Program-made: the position numbers and the translations under genes
From: Sphingobacteriales bacterium UTBCD1
GTDB taxonomy: Bacteria > Bacteroidota > Bacteroidia > Chitinophagales > Chitinophagaceae
Assembly (NCBI GenBank): GCA_002066995.1
Contig: MWTC01000053.1
Location: forward strand, 1-64,000
Direction: 5' to 3'
Length of the DNA: 64,000 nucleotides
Shown here: positions 1 through 10,541 of the stretch, in pieces
How positions within the stretch are numbered: the first letter of the stretch is position 1
Layout of the letters: each line of letters begins with the position of its first letter
The notes under the pieces: model-generated
Seen by the model: only the letters and a program-made list of their open reading frames with translations
The model's database searches: none
What the model was told of the DNA's origin: nothing

Positions 1-48
1 AAAATCGAGGAAAACAGGAGAAACTGCAAACTGCCATACCCTGCCGTA

Positions 49-255
49 CTAAGCATGTAAAATTTTTTCGGCTGCATCCCTGTCTTTTTCAAATATTTTC
101 AACTCTGCACCGCCGACAGGATCCATGCCTAACACATTTTCATCATTCAAAAATGAATCAATCCCGTTTTCCTTCAGCTTGTCCTGCATCATCTTTGCCT
201 GGTACAGATCGGCATAAACATGAAGTGTGATCGTTTTTTCATTTTCTCTGGACAT
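49..255 (-). CDS. DUF2007-type small protein
   Basis: Predicted soluble protein of 68 residues. The pattern of an early 'VYADLYQAKMMQDKLKENGI' segment, a middle 'GGAELKIFEKD' strand and a final 'DAAEKIL' helix matches the DUF2007 (putative signal-transducing, ferredoxin-like fold) family, in which an amphipathic helix sits between short strands. Members are usually 65-90 residues, so this looks complete. It begins with ATG and ends with TAG. The exact biochemical role of the family is not established. It stands alone at the window edge, downstream of a 300-base gap, with no visible operon partner. Confidence 0.75.
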   Translation of the reverse strand: MSRENEKTITLHVYADLYQAKMMQDKLKENGIDSFLNDENVLGMDPVGGAELKIFEKDRDAAEKILHA

Positions 256-555
256 GATTTTAAATTATTTGACATCTAAATTAATTGATTATATGTTACC
301 GGGTATAAAAGCAGAGAGTGCAAATTGAATACCTGGTAACCTGCAATCCTACTCCAAATAAGTGTTGCATTAAAATAATTTTAAATTCCTGCAATGCAAA
401 AACAGTAACATTCAAGTCATATCCAGTGAATTGAACTGAAAATATAAAGGGGAAGGAAAAATTATTTTAAAAAAGCACAGGTAGAACCAGGCAAGCTAAG
501 TCATTGATCCTCCTGGTTGCAGCTGATCCTGTACAATGATTTCCCGTAATCAAAA
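256..555. other. Intergenic gap, no gene seen
   Basis: About 300 AT-rich bases lie between the start of the DUF2007-type gene and the stop of the fibronectin-type gene, both on the minus strand. No reading frame with coding character is visible. It should hold the promoter of the DUF2007 gene and the 3' end of the large surface-protein operon, but no convincing -7/-33 pair or hairpin with a T-run stands out. Confidence 0.5.
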
Positions 556-2739
556 TTATTTTTGCTGTCCCGGCGTTGTGATCGTCACCGTTACAGGACT
601 GCTTACCCTCGTTCTTCCCCGTTGGTCCCTGTACACAACCTGGATGGCATAACTGACATTTCCTTTGAGTGAGGAAACATCATCATCAAATTGTTGCGTA
701 GTAGCATTGGCAGACTGATACTTTATCAACGGCTCACTTCCTGCAGAGCGGTACAATACAAAGAAATAATTTCCCTGGTCGGTAAACTGCCATTTCAAAT
801 GCACCTGTTTCAGTTTGGCATCATACGTAGCTGCCAGGGTTTTCATTGGAGGAAGATCAGGTACTGTCTTTATTGTTGCGGTCACAGATGCTGATTTCAC
901 CGAATGAAGACTGTCTTCATCTATGGCTTCTGCACTATACTCATAATCGGTAAACGGTTTTACATTATTATCAGTAAAATGGAAGGCTGATCTTGAAGCA
1001 TCATGTTTCATTCTTGAAATGACAGACCAACCCGTATTTTTATCCTTACGGTATATCATATAAGCCACCACATCATCACTCGGACTTTGTATCCAGTCTA
1101 TCTGAACACCGGCAGTATCCACATGCACTTTTGTGGCAAGCGGCGGCATGGGCGGAACAATATCCGGCTTCTTTAAACGGACCGGCTCCGAATATTTTGA
1201 ATGATTATTATTCTGATCAACGGCTACAATCTTATACCAAATATTTTTGGATAATGTTTTTAATGTGATGGTATCTGTAAAAACAGTGTCGGCAACCGGT
1301 TCCAGTGTGATCTGGGAATACATATCATTGCTGCTGTTAGAAAAATATACTTTGTATCCTTTGATGTCTTCATCCGGGTTGGGCTTCCAGCTTAAATGTA
1401 CCAGTCCGTCTTTGGTAATAAATCCTTTTAAGCCAGTTGGCATTACGGGAGGTGTATTGTCGGGAACCAATGCCATGACCGGTACAGAATAGGCAATATT
1501 GCCGGCCGTGTCCACAGCAAGAACAATATAGTAATTCTGACCGTGTGCAAAGGCGCCTGTGTCGGTGAACTGTGTAACCGAGGGTTCCAGCAATTTTGAA
1601 GTAAGTGTGGCATAAGGGCCCATCACTGCGTTATGAGAACGGGTGACCATATAACCTTTGAAATCGCCTTCTTTAAAAGGTTTTTTCCATTTCAGCAAAA
1701 TGCCTTTTGATTTTTCATACACCGGGCTTTCCACTATCGGGGCAGCCGGCGGAGTCAGGTCTTTTCCCATTGCGGTCAGTGCATCGGAGTAGTCGCTCCA
1801 TTGTGCAAAAGCATTGACACCCCTGATACGATAATAATATTTCGTATAATTGGAAGGCAGGCTGTCAATGAATACATGATTATTGCCTAACAAAGTATTG
1901 ATTCTCCTTCGCACACTGTCCATTGCTTCATTAGCTGTATCCGGCCTGGAAGAAAAATAAGGAAGTTCATTCAGTTGTTTGAAATTCCGGCCATCGGCAC
2001 TTCTTTCAATAAAAAATCCGCTGAACTGATTTTCCGGGCTTCTTTCCCAATGAAGTTCGGCAACACGGTCCAATGCCACGATCTCTTTCAGTGAAGGTTT
2101 CAGTTTATTTACCTGCGGGTTATTCACCACCATGATCGTTGCCGTATCTATTTTTCCATCTTTTGATGGCGCCCCCGGATAAATACGATAGAAATACACT
2201 CCGCCTCTTTTTACTTTTTTGTCAGTAAGCCTGAGCGCTGCGGCCTTTGCCACATCGGCATCAAAATCGGCAACCATCATGGCAAAACTGAAACGGTTGG
2301 TGCCGGTGTTTGCTTTGTCTTCAATGCCACCTGCTCCTTTTCGTATGCCTGTTTCAAAATTGGTACCGTAAAGGCTCTGGGCTTCGATGGCAGCATATTT
2401 ATTCCTGATGGTAAAGGCTCTCTTCATTTCATCAGGAGTCATAGGCTTCAGTGGTTGAGCAGTAAGCAATTCTTTTTTGGGATTCTGAGATTCGGTGATA
2501 TCTATCCGCTCGATGATATAGCCTACTTTGTTCAGCCTGTTCCAGGCCCATTCATTGGATGGCCCCCAACGCAGGATCACCGAATCGCCATGAGGCTGGG
2601 CAAGAACCCGGATAGACCCCGTATATGAAGCAGGTACATCCTGTTGTTTTTTTGCAGTAGCATCACTCTTTTTTTTCTGCGCCTGCAATTGGGTAAAACA
2701 GGCCATTAATAAACATGCTATAAATAATTTACTACTCAT
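556..2739 (-). CDS. Exported fibronectin type III domain protein
   Basis: A 727-residue exported protein. The start chosen is the ATG giving MSSKLFIACLLMACFTQLQA, a clear signal peptide; the frame could also start two codons earlier at TTG. The body has several fibronectin type III-like modules, recognisable by repeated phrases such as 'VSLHWERSPE'-like strands (ELHWERSPENQFSGFFIERS near residue 230, LLKWKKPFKEGDFKGYMVTR near 350, HLSWKPNPDEDIKGYKVYFS near 450, VQIDWIQSPSDDVVAYMIYR near 545, VHLKWQFTDQGNYFFVLYR near 640). Such modules act as spacers or adhesive arms outside the cell. No enzyme domain is seen. It is the last gene of a four-gene minus-strand set, 11 bases after the giant gene, which suggests joint function with it. 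Substrate or partner unknown. Confidence 0.8.
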   Translation of the reverse strand: MSSKLFIACLLMACFTQLQAQKKKSDATAKKQQDVPASYTGSIRVLAQPHGDSVILRWGPSNEWAWNRLNKVGYIIERIDITESQNPKKELLTAQPLKPMTPDEMKRAFTIRNKYAAIEAQSLYGTNFETGIRKGAGGIEDKANTGTNRFSFAMMVADFDADVAKAAALRLTDKKVKRGGVYFYRIYPGAPSKDGKIDTATIMVVNNPQVNKLKPSLKEIVALDRVAELHWERSPENQFSGFFIERSADGRNFKQLNELPYFSSRPDTANEAMDSVRRRINTLLGNNHVFIDSLPSNYTKYYYRIRGVNAFAQWSDYSDALTAMGKDLTPPAAPIVESPVYEKSKGILLKWKKPFKEGDFKGYMVTRSHNAVMGPYATLTSKLLEPSVTQFTDTGAFAHGQNYYIVLAVDTAGNIAYSVPVMALVPDNTPPVMPTGLKGFITKDGLVHLSWKPNPDEDIKGYKVYFSNSSNDMYSQITLEPVADTVFTDTITLKTLSKNIWYKIVAVDQNNNHSKYSEPVRLKKPDIVPPMPPLATKVHVDTAGVQIDWIQSPSDDVVAYMIYRKDKNTGWSVISRMKHDASRSAFHFTDNNVKPFTDYEYSAEAIDEDSLHSVKSASVTATIKTVPDLPPMKTLAATYDAKLKQVHLKWQFTDQGNYFFVLYRSAGSEPLIKYQSANATTQQFDDDVSSLKGNVSYAIQVVYRDQRGRTRVSSPVTVTITTPGQQK

Positions 2740-2750
2740 TTTCAATTGCT

Positions 2751-5700
2751 TTAATAGTTGAAAGATTTATTGACCGCATTACCCTGCATTGAGCCTGCTC
2801 CGTAACGGAAGGTAATGTTGCGACTTCCATGCGGATAAGAAGCAAATTGCAGGTTCTTCAACTTATTGAGGATATTAACTGAATTGGGATCGGTGTACAA
2901 ATAATAAAATTTATTCCACGGCATGGTGACCGTTCCACCGATATTATTACTTACGAAATTTATATCGCCGCTCAAATTCGATAGTAAACCTTCCGCCTGT
3001 GAAGGACTCAATTGTTGCTGTATGAGGGCTGCCTGGTTTTGCGCCGCCAAACCGAATGCATTGAGCAGGTTATAATCCTGGTGTAAATAATAATCCCTTG
3101 ACCACTTCAATGAGTAAGGCATCGGTATCGTTACATTTATCATACTCATACTTCCGATACTATTAAACCTGTTGGAACCAACCGATGCGGCCGCCGATTG
3201 ACTGAATGAGAATGAGAATCCGCCGGAGGAAACAGCGCTGATGCTGTTACTCTTCGGAGCATTGTTAATGACTCCGCCAAGCGACACATTCGGAACCTGC
3301 CGGTTTGCCGTTAATGCCTGGTATATCAAAGCTGGTGTCGTTTCTGCAAGACTTAACGGCGGACTGTAAGCAAAACCGCTCCAGTCAAGTGTACGAACAG
3401 GCCTGTATATCATTTCTCTTAATTCGGGAACACTGAGGTTGGTCTGCACTCCTTTAAATGCCAATGTCAATGCCGGAGCATATAAGTTGTCGCTGGCAAA
3501 CTGATCATTTTGCTGGCTGTTGTTCCAGTCAATCTGAGCATTGAATAAAGGAGGATAAGCGGTCCCGTCGGGGGCTTTGAATCCCTTTACCTCGTATTCA
3601 TCAAACTTCTCTGCGGGCACATTTTGTGCATTGATCCACATGATATCTCCTTTTTTCACACCTGCCCACTGGCCCATTCCATTCAGTTTTTCGGACAAAC
3701 TGTTATATTGACTCGTTGCAAAATTCAAAACATAGATCGGCCTTGGGGCTTCAGCTATTTTTACAGGACCGGTAACAGTGGTTTGTTTAATTTGCGCATT
3801 GATGTTTGTATTTCCCGAAGCATTACCGACGTTTTGTACATTCATCGTCCGGGTACTCATGCTTACTTTGCTGAGTACTTTCAAATTTTCAAGGTTTATA
3901 CCTTCTTTAGGGAACGACCAGAATTCAACACGGTAAACTGCATTATTTTTCAAAGTGGCCGGAATCTGGTAGTTGAGCGTTCTGTTTGATTCATCGGCAG
4001 TAAAAGTGGTCTTTACTGTATCGGTACCGCTAAACGGAATAAAGAATAATTTATAATCAAATCCTCCGCCCCTTGACAGCATATTAATTGAATTGGATGA
4101 ATTGGCAAGAATATTTGGCTGCCATTGGCCCAATTCAATCTTACCATTGCCATTCATTTCCTGCTTTAACACATATCGCTGATTGTTTACCGGGTATGAA
4201 AAATGAACGTTTTGATCAGGTATATAACCCGGTGCATCACCGGTTTTAAAGCTCCATGTCACTGTTTGCCGGTATGGCTCCCTCTGGTTGTTCTCATCAT
4301 TCAGAGGATTATCCCACCTGTTTTCCTGAGGATAAAACTGCATTCCACTGCACACCACAGTTACCGTATAATTTGTCTGGGGTTTCAGTATCTGATCATG
4401 TTTAATGATTCCGGTAGTGTTATTGTTTTGATATACCAGGTGGATATTATTCACGCTGTTAGAGCCTTCGGTAAGTGTATAGGAAGCAATTTCAAATCTG
4501 AAAGTGCGCATTTCCCCATCAGGATGGTTTTTTGAAGGAGCTGCCTGTACATCATAATTGACTCCTAATCCCACATTGGAAGCAACATAAGGCGCATCAA
4601 ACACATCGCCTTTTGTCTGCGGTCCATAACTGCTTATGATATTAATATCACTGAGCGGGGATGAAGCAGGATAACATTTTTCACCGATCGTGAAATGCGC
4701 ATCCTGATCCACACTGATCAATCCGTCAAAAATCTCTCCTTTCACATGTATGGAACCATCGAGCCAGGTGGGATTGGGCAAGCCTGCCGATAACACAGCG
4801 CCAGCCTGGAACTTTACTAAACTAAAATCTCCCTTACCCATGAAGCAGTCCACATGCACCCCGGCATCCACATCAAAATAGAAATACATCTGGCCAAGTG
4901 CATACCAGTTTTCCCATCCTGCACTGGTACCGCCGCATTGAAAATTCTGAAGAAAGTGTTTCAATGCCAGGTCAAATCCTAATGTGGCATCCAGGTTTGC
5001 ATACAAAAATGCCAGGCTGAATTTAAGTGTACCATTTACCTGGGCGCCAAACATCATTCCGTCTCCTTTCGTCTTGTCCAATTGATTGATCAGAGCATCC
5101 ACCTGAGGTGAGCGCTGAACGCCAAATGCCGTTATCTTATCCGGAAGAGGCGGCAATGTCGGGTTGATCAGGCTACCCATTCCCAGGTAAGCATTCGCCC
5201 CTATTCGTAAAGTGTAATTGATGGTGGAATCATCAACAAACTGGAAGCTTGCCCTCTCTCCGTAAGCATCTCCCACTTTCAGGTACCAGCCATCCGGGCC
5301 TGAATAAATACCGAGAGGCACATCTGCTACGATGGTACCGAATTTTCCTTTTACTTCGGCTGCAAGCGAAAATTTATTCTGCGGCAGATCATAGATGATA
5401 TCTACCACCCCTTTCACTGTTGCTTTGTCATTGACCGGTGAATTTGTCATAACATACACTTCACCTTGAAGTCCTAACTGGCTGAGCGCTCCATTGGCTA
5501 TTCCTGCAGTCAGCGTGATCTTCGCATTCATGGCATCAGCACCAGGTTTAGGAGAAGGCTGCGATACAATAGCTATTCCCACCGTTGCACGAATACCTGC
5601 AGATTCTTTCTCAGGAACGAAACTCACTCCTGACATGGTGGTACCGGGAGTTGCATTTTTAGAAACAGTCGAAGCCTGCAGATTGAAAGGGTCCGGCGGA

Positions 5701-8700
5701 AGATTACCCTGCATCTTCATATTATAATAAGCACCTCCTCCAAAGCCATTAATTCCGATAGGGCCTACAACCGGTATGGTGGGGAAAGTAGCACAGGCAT
5801 CTATATACCAGTAATTAAAATTGTTCACATTGCCAAACTGGGCGGTGGCCTCTATAGCTGTCTGCAACATCGGGAACATTGCACTGACGTGCCCTTTCAC
5901 TCCATCTCCAAAAGTATTATCATGTTTATAGAATACCAGCATGCCGTTAACATTCACCGGGCCCACCTCGCCTTTAATCGCTATCGAATCAATATCCACT
6001 CCGGCCGAAAGGGAAATTTGCGGAGCCATATTCTGGAGTGCTGCATTGATCTTTCCATATACCGCAAGTTTAGTGGTAGCGCTAACAACAGATGCGTCAC
6101 CTAATCCGACATTCACATTCAGATCAAACTGCACACCTATTTTCAGGTTGCTCATATCCGAGAAGTCAGTGTATGGTTTTACATTATTTATAGAAACGGG
6201 AAAACCGGATAATTTACCCTGATCGCTGCCATCGTCATCAGGTTCTTTTCTGCCGGAAGCATAATACTTCCAATCCGGTTCTGTATTAACATTAGGCCCG
6301 AAAGCAGCTGCCAGGTCACTGTTTGCCGGAACTATGAAACTCGAAGAATTGGAATTAGAACTGGAATTGGAACCTCCCGAAAAATTCCAGGTACCGGGAC
6401 TAAACCAGAATTTCTTTTCATTGGTTTTAGGATTCCTGTTGGCAATTCCCAAACTGTCAAATTTCAAACCGGGCAGGTTCAGACCGGAACTGCCGATATC
6501 AATTCCTATTGTACCATTCAAAATAAATGACACAAGGGTTCCGTCTTTTTCACGTTGCACTTTGAAAGAAGAGTTTTTATTCAACTGAACTTTTGCTGCC
6601 CAGATGTCAAACTCCATATTATCAGAAGGCACTATCACAAAAGCATACTGCAATGAAGAGTCTTTGCCTGTAATGGTATCTTTCCCGACATGCAGGTCTC
6701 CCAGGTAATCCAAAGGCGTTTTACTTATGGGTAATTGAATTTTCCCTTTGAATGAACCATCGGTGAATGTATTTTTCTGCATCTGCACTCTCACCGTATC
6801 CAGGGAGAATGCCCATCCGCCAAGATCGCCTGTACTCTGATCTATTATATGAGTGCCCAGCAAATTAAAACTGATCCCTTTGCTGTCTAACACCAGGTCT
6901 TTTGCATCAAATGATGTCCTTTCCTTTCCCTGGTTAAAGGTTTTGAAATCTGAAGGCAACAATACCTTCATATCCTTTATATACAATCCTTCAAAATCAT
7001 TTCCGCTGAAGCCTGTATAATTTTTCGGAAAGTCGAAACCGTTCGGATTGCGTACCGAAGAGTGATCGTAGTACATGGTACCCGGATGAAATCCCAAACC
7101 TTTCACACCGGGCAACTGGAAATTATCAAAAGTGAGCGAAGCGATCCAGTCATCCCATTTTTTAAATTTGAAATTCATGGAGGCAGTGACCAGGCTATCC
7201 TTAGGATTCCCATCCTTATCTTCTGCCACGATCGTATTCCTGGGGAAAGCAACTTTTACATTGGCCACAATATCTGACAGGCTTCCGTTTTCCCAGCTTA
7301 CATAAGTTCCGTTGGTGGAATCCGCTGTGGGGCAACCTTTGAATGCAAAGTCGAGACTGTCTTTATCGGTGCCGAAATTAAAATGGTGATCTACGGGCAG
7401 GAGCAGTGTTCCTTTGGCAAATGAAACTCCTGTCGGACTCAGGCAGAATCCTGTGCCTGCAAGGGAAAGCCATCCGTTTGCATCCGGAACATTTATGTTC
7501 AGCAACACACTCATGGTAGCACCTTTAGGAGAAAAAGTCATATTCATAATAGCGAGTGTAACAGGAGTGCCTCCGATATCCTGGTTGTCCAGCCCGATAG
7601 GGAAACTGACCGGAGAGTTTGTTGCGATCTGGCTTACCAGTTGGCCGCCGGGATATTGCTTCAAAAAGTTTTCGACGCTTCCTGCCAGTTGATCCAGCTG
7701 CTCTGCCGTCTGCCCCGAATAATCCTTGAATGAAGCAAAGGATTTTGACAGGGATATCTTTGAATCTTTGGAAGTGGTCACCACTCCCGCAAACACACTG
7801 TCATTTTTATTGACCTGGATATTCTTGAATGATACGGCTAATTTAATGGTATGAGAAAGCGGTTTCCAGTCAATGGTGCCCGTGCCGGTAAAACTTGAGT
7901 CTGTATTCTGAGTTATCGTTGTAGGGGTAAGTTTAAATTGCCCGATTGACAGTACTTTATTGGCCAGATCAGTTCCTTTAGGTTTTTTTGTTGAATCTGC
8001 AGGGAGTTTGATACCGCAATCGGCAGTAGAGTCATACACATCGGCAACCTGCGGATTTTGATTTTGATTATTGTTAGGCGGAGGTGGCGGAGGATTATTA
8101 TTGTTGTTGTTTGGTGGTAGCGGATTATTGCCGGTATTGCTGGTTACAGGTAAAGAAGACTTCGTTGTATCTCCATACTGGAATGCTTCTATCCTGCTGA
8201 ATCCATTGTTCTCTATTTTCTGCACCAGCGTATTGCCTGCCGGAGCCATAGCTCTCACACGGATAGCATATCGTTTGCCATTTTGCAATACATTATTATT
8301 TAAAATCGTATCCAGAAGGAAAGTGGTAGTCGGCAGTTGTCTTCTGATAAATACAGGAGGATTATTAATTGCATCGGTTGGCGTTTGGCCCTGCAACAGT
8401 TCATGAATTTCCAATTCATACATTACGGCTCCCAATTGCCCGCCGCAGGTACTGTTTGGTGGTGTCCATGCAAACACCACCGGCGAAGTTCTTTGTACAG
8501 CCGGAAGGTTATTTGTGATATTAAAATTGCTGACAGGCTGTGTAAATTGAGGTGCTGCAGCAGAGGCACAAATTCCAAATGTTGCGCAACCCAAAGCAGG
8601 ATCGGAAGCATTGCCGCCTATTCCACCCGTAGGCAAAATGTATTTTGCATAAAAACAGATACGGTAATTACCATCCGGAAGCCGGAGCGTATTATCGCTG

Positions 8701-10523
8701 TTCGTTATGTCTGCCCAGCCGATCCCTGACAGCGCAAGATTTCCCTGGCTTAAATTTCCTAAAGCATCCATGACCTGGCTCGCTGTCATCTGAAGAGGGA
8801 CACCCGGTGTAAGAGTCAATGTTTGCTGAGGAACATAACCTGCAGCTACATTGATGGTGAATGGTGATGGTGAAAGACGTTCAATTTTTCCATAGACTTT
8901 AACCTGTGTATTACCTGCACCGGCAACAGTGTATTGAACTGCCGGCCTGACGTTTCCATTCTGAACAGTTGTCGTGAATGCAGGAAGTACCGGGGGAATA
9001 ACAACGGTGTTTATCGTTACTCCATTAGGTGGTTGTGTATTCAGTATATTGAAAGTGCCACAACCCAATGCAGGGTCGGAAGCATTGCCGCCTATTCCAC
9101 CCGTAGGCAAAATATATTTTGCATAAAAACAAATACGGTAATTACCATCCGGAAGCTGAATATTATTATTACCGTCGGTAATACCACTCCAGGTGATCCC
9201 TGACAGCGCAAGATTGCCCTGAGTCAGGTTTCCTAAAGCATCCATGACCTGGCTCGCTGTCATCTGAAGAGGCACACCCGGTGTAAGAGTCAATGTTTGC
9301 TGAGGAACATAACCTGCAGCTACATTGATGGTGAATGGTGATGGTGAAAGACGTTCAATTTTTCCAAACACTTTAACCTGTGTATTACCTGCACCGGCAA
9401 CAGTGTATTGCACTGTCGGCCTGACGTTTCCATTCTGAATCGTTGTGTTGATTGCAGGAAGCACCGGTGGAATCACCACCGTATTTATCGTTACTCCATT
9501 AGGTGGTTGTGTATTCAGTATATTGAAAGTGCCACAACCTAAAGCAGGATCGGAAGCATTGCCGCCTATTCCACCCGTAGGCAAAATGTATTTTGCATAA
9601 AAACAAATACGGTAATTACCATCCGGAAGCTGAATATTATTATTACCGTCGGTAATACCACTCCAGGTGATCCCTGACAGCGCAAGATTTCCCTGGCTTA
9701 AATTCCCTAAAGCATCCATGACCTGGCTCGTTGTCATCTGAAGAGGCACACCCGGCGTAAGAGTCAATGTTTGCTGAGGAACATAACCTGCAGCTACATT
9801 GATGGTGAATGGTGATGGTGAAAGCCTTTCAATTTTTCCAAACACTTTAACCTGTGTATTACCTGCACCGGCAACAGTGTATTGAACTGTCGGCCTGACG
9901 TTTCCATTCTGAATCGTTGTGTTGATTGCAGGAAGCACCGGTGGAATCACCACCGTATTTATCGTCACTCCATTCGGCGGTTGTGTATTCTGTACGGTAA
10001 AACTGGCGCAACCCAGGTTGGGGTCTGAGGCGTTTGGCCCGGGAAGGCCACTGGCAGCATCCGGTTGCCTGGCAACGAAACAGATCCTGTAGTTCCCCGG
10101 AGGCAGCAGAATATTATTATTGGCATCTTTCAGGCTGCCCAGGCTTACACCGGTGGCCACAAGATTGGCGTCATTAAAAAAACCGAAAGCTCCCAGCATC
10201 TGAGTCGCCGTCATTTGTGTGGGTACTCCGGGAGTAAGGGTTATCATTCCCTGTGCCGCAAAAGTGGGATTCACGCTGATCGTAAAAGGAGAAGGAGAAA
10301 GGCACTCTATTCTCCCCTGCACATAAACCTGCAACGGTCCCGCCCCGGCAAGGTTATACAGTAATGATGCATTTATATTACCTGATGCCACATACTGGCT
10401 GATAACCGGATTAACAGGAGGAGTGGCAGTAGTGTTCACGGTTACATTGTATGGTTGTGCCTGCAGGTTATGAACTGCTATTGCCAGCGCCAGGGTTGTT
10501 ATTAAAAAAAATTTTCTTTTCAT
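2751..10523 (-). CDS. Giant exported repeat protein (2590 aa), TANFOR-like
   Basis: A very large exported protein with signal peptide (MKRKFFLITTLALAIAVHNLQAQ). Residues about 24-178, 179-336, 337-494 and 495-652 are four repeats; the last three are each 158 residues and almost identical. Each repeat ends in a conserved 'P.GNYRICF.A......SDP..GC..F' pattern. Residues 653-790 form a fibronectin-like module ('VFAWTPP', 'YELEIHELLQGQTPTDAI', 'GKRYAIRVRAMAP'), followed by an Asn/Pro-rich linker near 795-825. The remaining ~1750 residues are beta-rich, without a recognised enzyme motif, and include a Ser/Asn linker near residue 1390. The repeat plus 'YELxLxExxxGQxPxxAI' module resembles proteins named TANFOR-domain in Bacteroidota; this is recalled from family knowledge, not searched. 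No clear type IX secretion C-terminal domain is visible. It lies 18 bases after a beta-barrel gene, a likely export or anchoring partner. Function unknown. Confidence 0.8.
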   Translation of the reverse strand: MKRKFFLITTLALAIAVHNLQAQPYNVTVNTTATPPVNPVISQYVASGNINASLLYNLAGAGPLQVYVQGRIECLSPSPFTISVNPTFAAQGMITLTPGVPTQMTATQMLGAFGFFNDANLVATGVSLGSLKDANNNILLPPGNYRICFVARQPDAASGLPGPNASDPNLGCASFTVQNTQPPNGVTINTVVIPPVLPAINTTIQNGNVRPTVQYTVAGAGNTQVKVFGKIERLSPSPFTINVAAGYVPQQTLTLTPGVPLQMTTSQVMDALGNLSQGNLALSGITWSGITDGNNNIQLPDGNYRICFYAKYILPTGGIGGNASDPALGCGTFNILNTQPPNGVTINTVVIPPVLPAINTTIQNGNVRPTVQYTVAGAGNTQVKVFGKIERLSPSPFTINVAAGYVPQQTLTLTPGVPLQMTASQVMDALGNLTQGNLALSGITWSGITDGNNNIQLPDGNYRICFYAKYILPTGGIGGNASDPALGCGTFNILNTQPPNGVTINTVVIPPVLPAFTTTVQNGNVRPAVQYTVAGAGNTQVKVYGKIERLSPSPFTINVAAGYVPQQTLTLTPGVPLQMTASQVMDALGNLSQGNLALSGIGWADITNSDNTLRLPDGNYRICFYAKYILPTGGIGGNASDPALGCATFGICASAAAPQFTQPVSNFNITNNLPAVQRTSPVVFAWTPPNSTCGGQLGAVMYELEIHELLQGQTPTDAINNPPVFIRRQLPTTTFLLDTILNNNVLQNGKRYAIRVRAMAPAGNTLVQKIENNGFSRIEAFQYGDTTKSSLPVTSNTGNNPLPPNNNNNNPPPPPPNNNQNQNPQVADVYDSTADCGIKLPADSTKKPKGTDLANKVLSIGQFKLTPTTITQNTDSSFTGTGTIDWKPLSHTIKLAVSFKNIQVNKNDSVFAGVVTTSKDSKISLSKSFASFKDYSGQTAEQLDQLAGSVENFLKQYPGGQLVSQIATNSPVSFPIGLDNQDIGGTPVTLAIMNMTFSPKGATMSVLLNINVPDANGWLSLAGTGFCLSPTGVSFAKGTLLLPVDHHFNFGTDKDSLDFAFKGCPTADSTNGTYVSWENGSLSDIVANVKVAFPRNTIVAEDKDGNPKDSLVTASMNFKFKKWDDWIASLTFDNFQLPGVKGLGFHPGTMYYDHSSVRNPNGFDFPKNYTGFSGNDFEGLYIKDMKVLLPSDFKTFNQGKERTSFDAKDLVLDSKGISFNLLGTHIIDQSTGDLGGWAFSLDTVRVQMQKNTFTDGSFKGKIQLPISKTPLDYLGDLHVGKDTITGKDSSLQYAFVIVPSDNMEFDIWAAKVQLNKNSSFKVQREKDGTLVSFILNGTIGIDIGSSGLNLPGLKFDSLGIANRNPKTNEKKFWFSPGTWNFSGGSNSSSNSNSSSFIVPANSDLAAAFGPNVNTEPDWKYYASGRKEPDDDGSDQGKLSGFPVSINNVKPYTDFSDMSNLKIGVQFDLNVNVGLGDASVVSATTKLAVYGKINAALQNMAPQISLSAGVDIDSIAIKGEVGPVNVNGMLVFYKHDNTFGDGVKGHVSAMFPMLQTAIEATAQFGNVNNFNYWYIDACATFPTIPVVGPIGINGFGGGAYYNMKMQGNLPPDPFNLQASTVSKNATPGTTMSGVSFVPEKESAGIRATVGIAIVSQPSPKPGADAMNAKITLTAGIANGALSQLGLQGEVYVMTNSPVNDKATVKGVVDIIYDLPQNKFSLAAEVKGKFGTIVADVPLGIYSGPDGWYLKVGDAYGERASFQFVDDSTINYTLRIGANAYLGMGSLINPTLPPLPDKITAFGVQRSPQVDALINQLDKTKGDGMMFGAQVNGTLKFSLAFLYANLDATLGFDLALKHFLQNFQCGGTSAGWENWYALGQMYFYFDVDAGVHVDCFMGKGDFSLVKFQAGAVLSAGLPNPTWLDGSIHVKGEIFDGLISVDQDAHFTIGEKCYPASSPLSDINIISSYGPQTKGDVFDAPYVASNVGLGVNYDVQAAPSKNHPDGEMRTFRFEIASYTLTEGSNSVNNIHLVYQNNNTTGIIKHDQILKPQTNYTVTVVCSGMQFYPQENRWDNPLNDENNQREPYRQTVTWSFKTGDAPGYIPDQNVHFSYPVNNQRYVLKQEMNGNGKIELGQWQPNILANSSNSINMLSRGGGFDYKLFFIPFSGTDTVKTTFTADESNRTLNYQIPATLKNNAVYRVEFWSFPKEGINLENLKVLSKVSMSTRTMNVQNVGNASGNTNINAQIKQTTVTGPVKIAEAPRPIYVLNFATSQYNSLSEKLNGMGQWAGVKKGDIMWINAQNVPAEKFDEYEVKGFKAPDGTAYPPLFNAQIDWNNSQQNDQFASDNLYAPALTLAFKGVQTNLSVPELREMIYRPVRTLDWSGFAYSPPLSLAETTPALIYQALTANRQVPNVSLGGVINNAPKSNSISAVSSGGFSFSFSQSAAASVGSNRFNSIGSMSMINVTIPMPYSLKWSRDYYLHQDYNLLNAFGLAAQNQAALIQQQLSPSQAEGLLSNLSGDINFVSNNIGGTVTMPWNKFYYLYTDPNSVNILNKLKNLQFASYPHGSRNITFRYGAGSMQGNAVNKSFNY
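8568..9989 (-). repeat. Three tandem 474-bp coding repeats
   Basis: Three consecutive 474-base units (9516-9989, 9042-9515, 8568-9041) encode 158-residue repeats of the giant protein. A marker string 'accgtcggta' recurs exactly 474 bases apart (9171 and 9645). The units are nearly identical at DNA level over long stretches, much more than needed to conserve the protein, which points to recent duplication or ongoing gene conversion. A fourth, older and more diverged copy lies upstream in the frame (about residues 24-178). Confidence 0.9.
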
Positions 10524-10541
10524 ATCGTTAGGTTAATACTG

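Noticed and set aside
8568-9989. Regular repeats that could suggest CRISPR or satellite DNA
   Set aside because: The 474-base units stay in the reading frame of the giant protein and there are no spacers, so these are coding repeats.
2751-10523. Numerous open frames antisense to the giant gene (for example 3624-3989, 4203-4535, 8071-8406, 8337-8729)
   Set aside because: They mirror the codon use of the long coding frame, lack family motifs and the real frame has a signal peptide and repeats.
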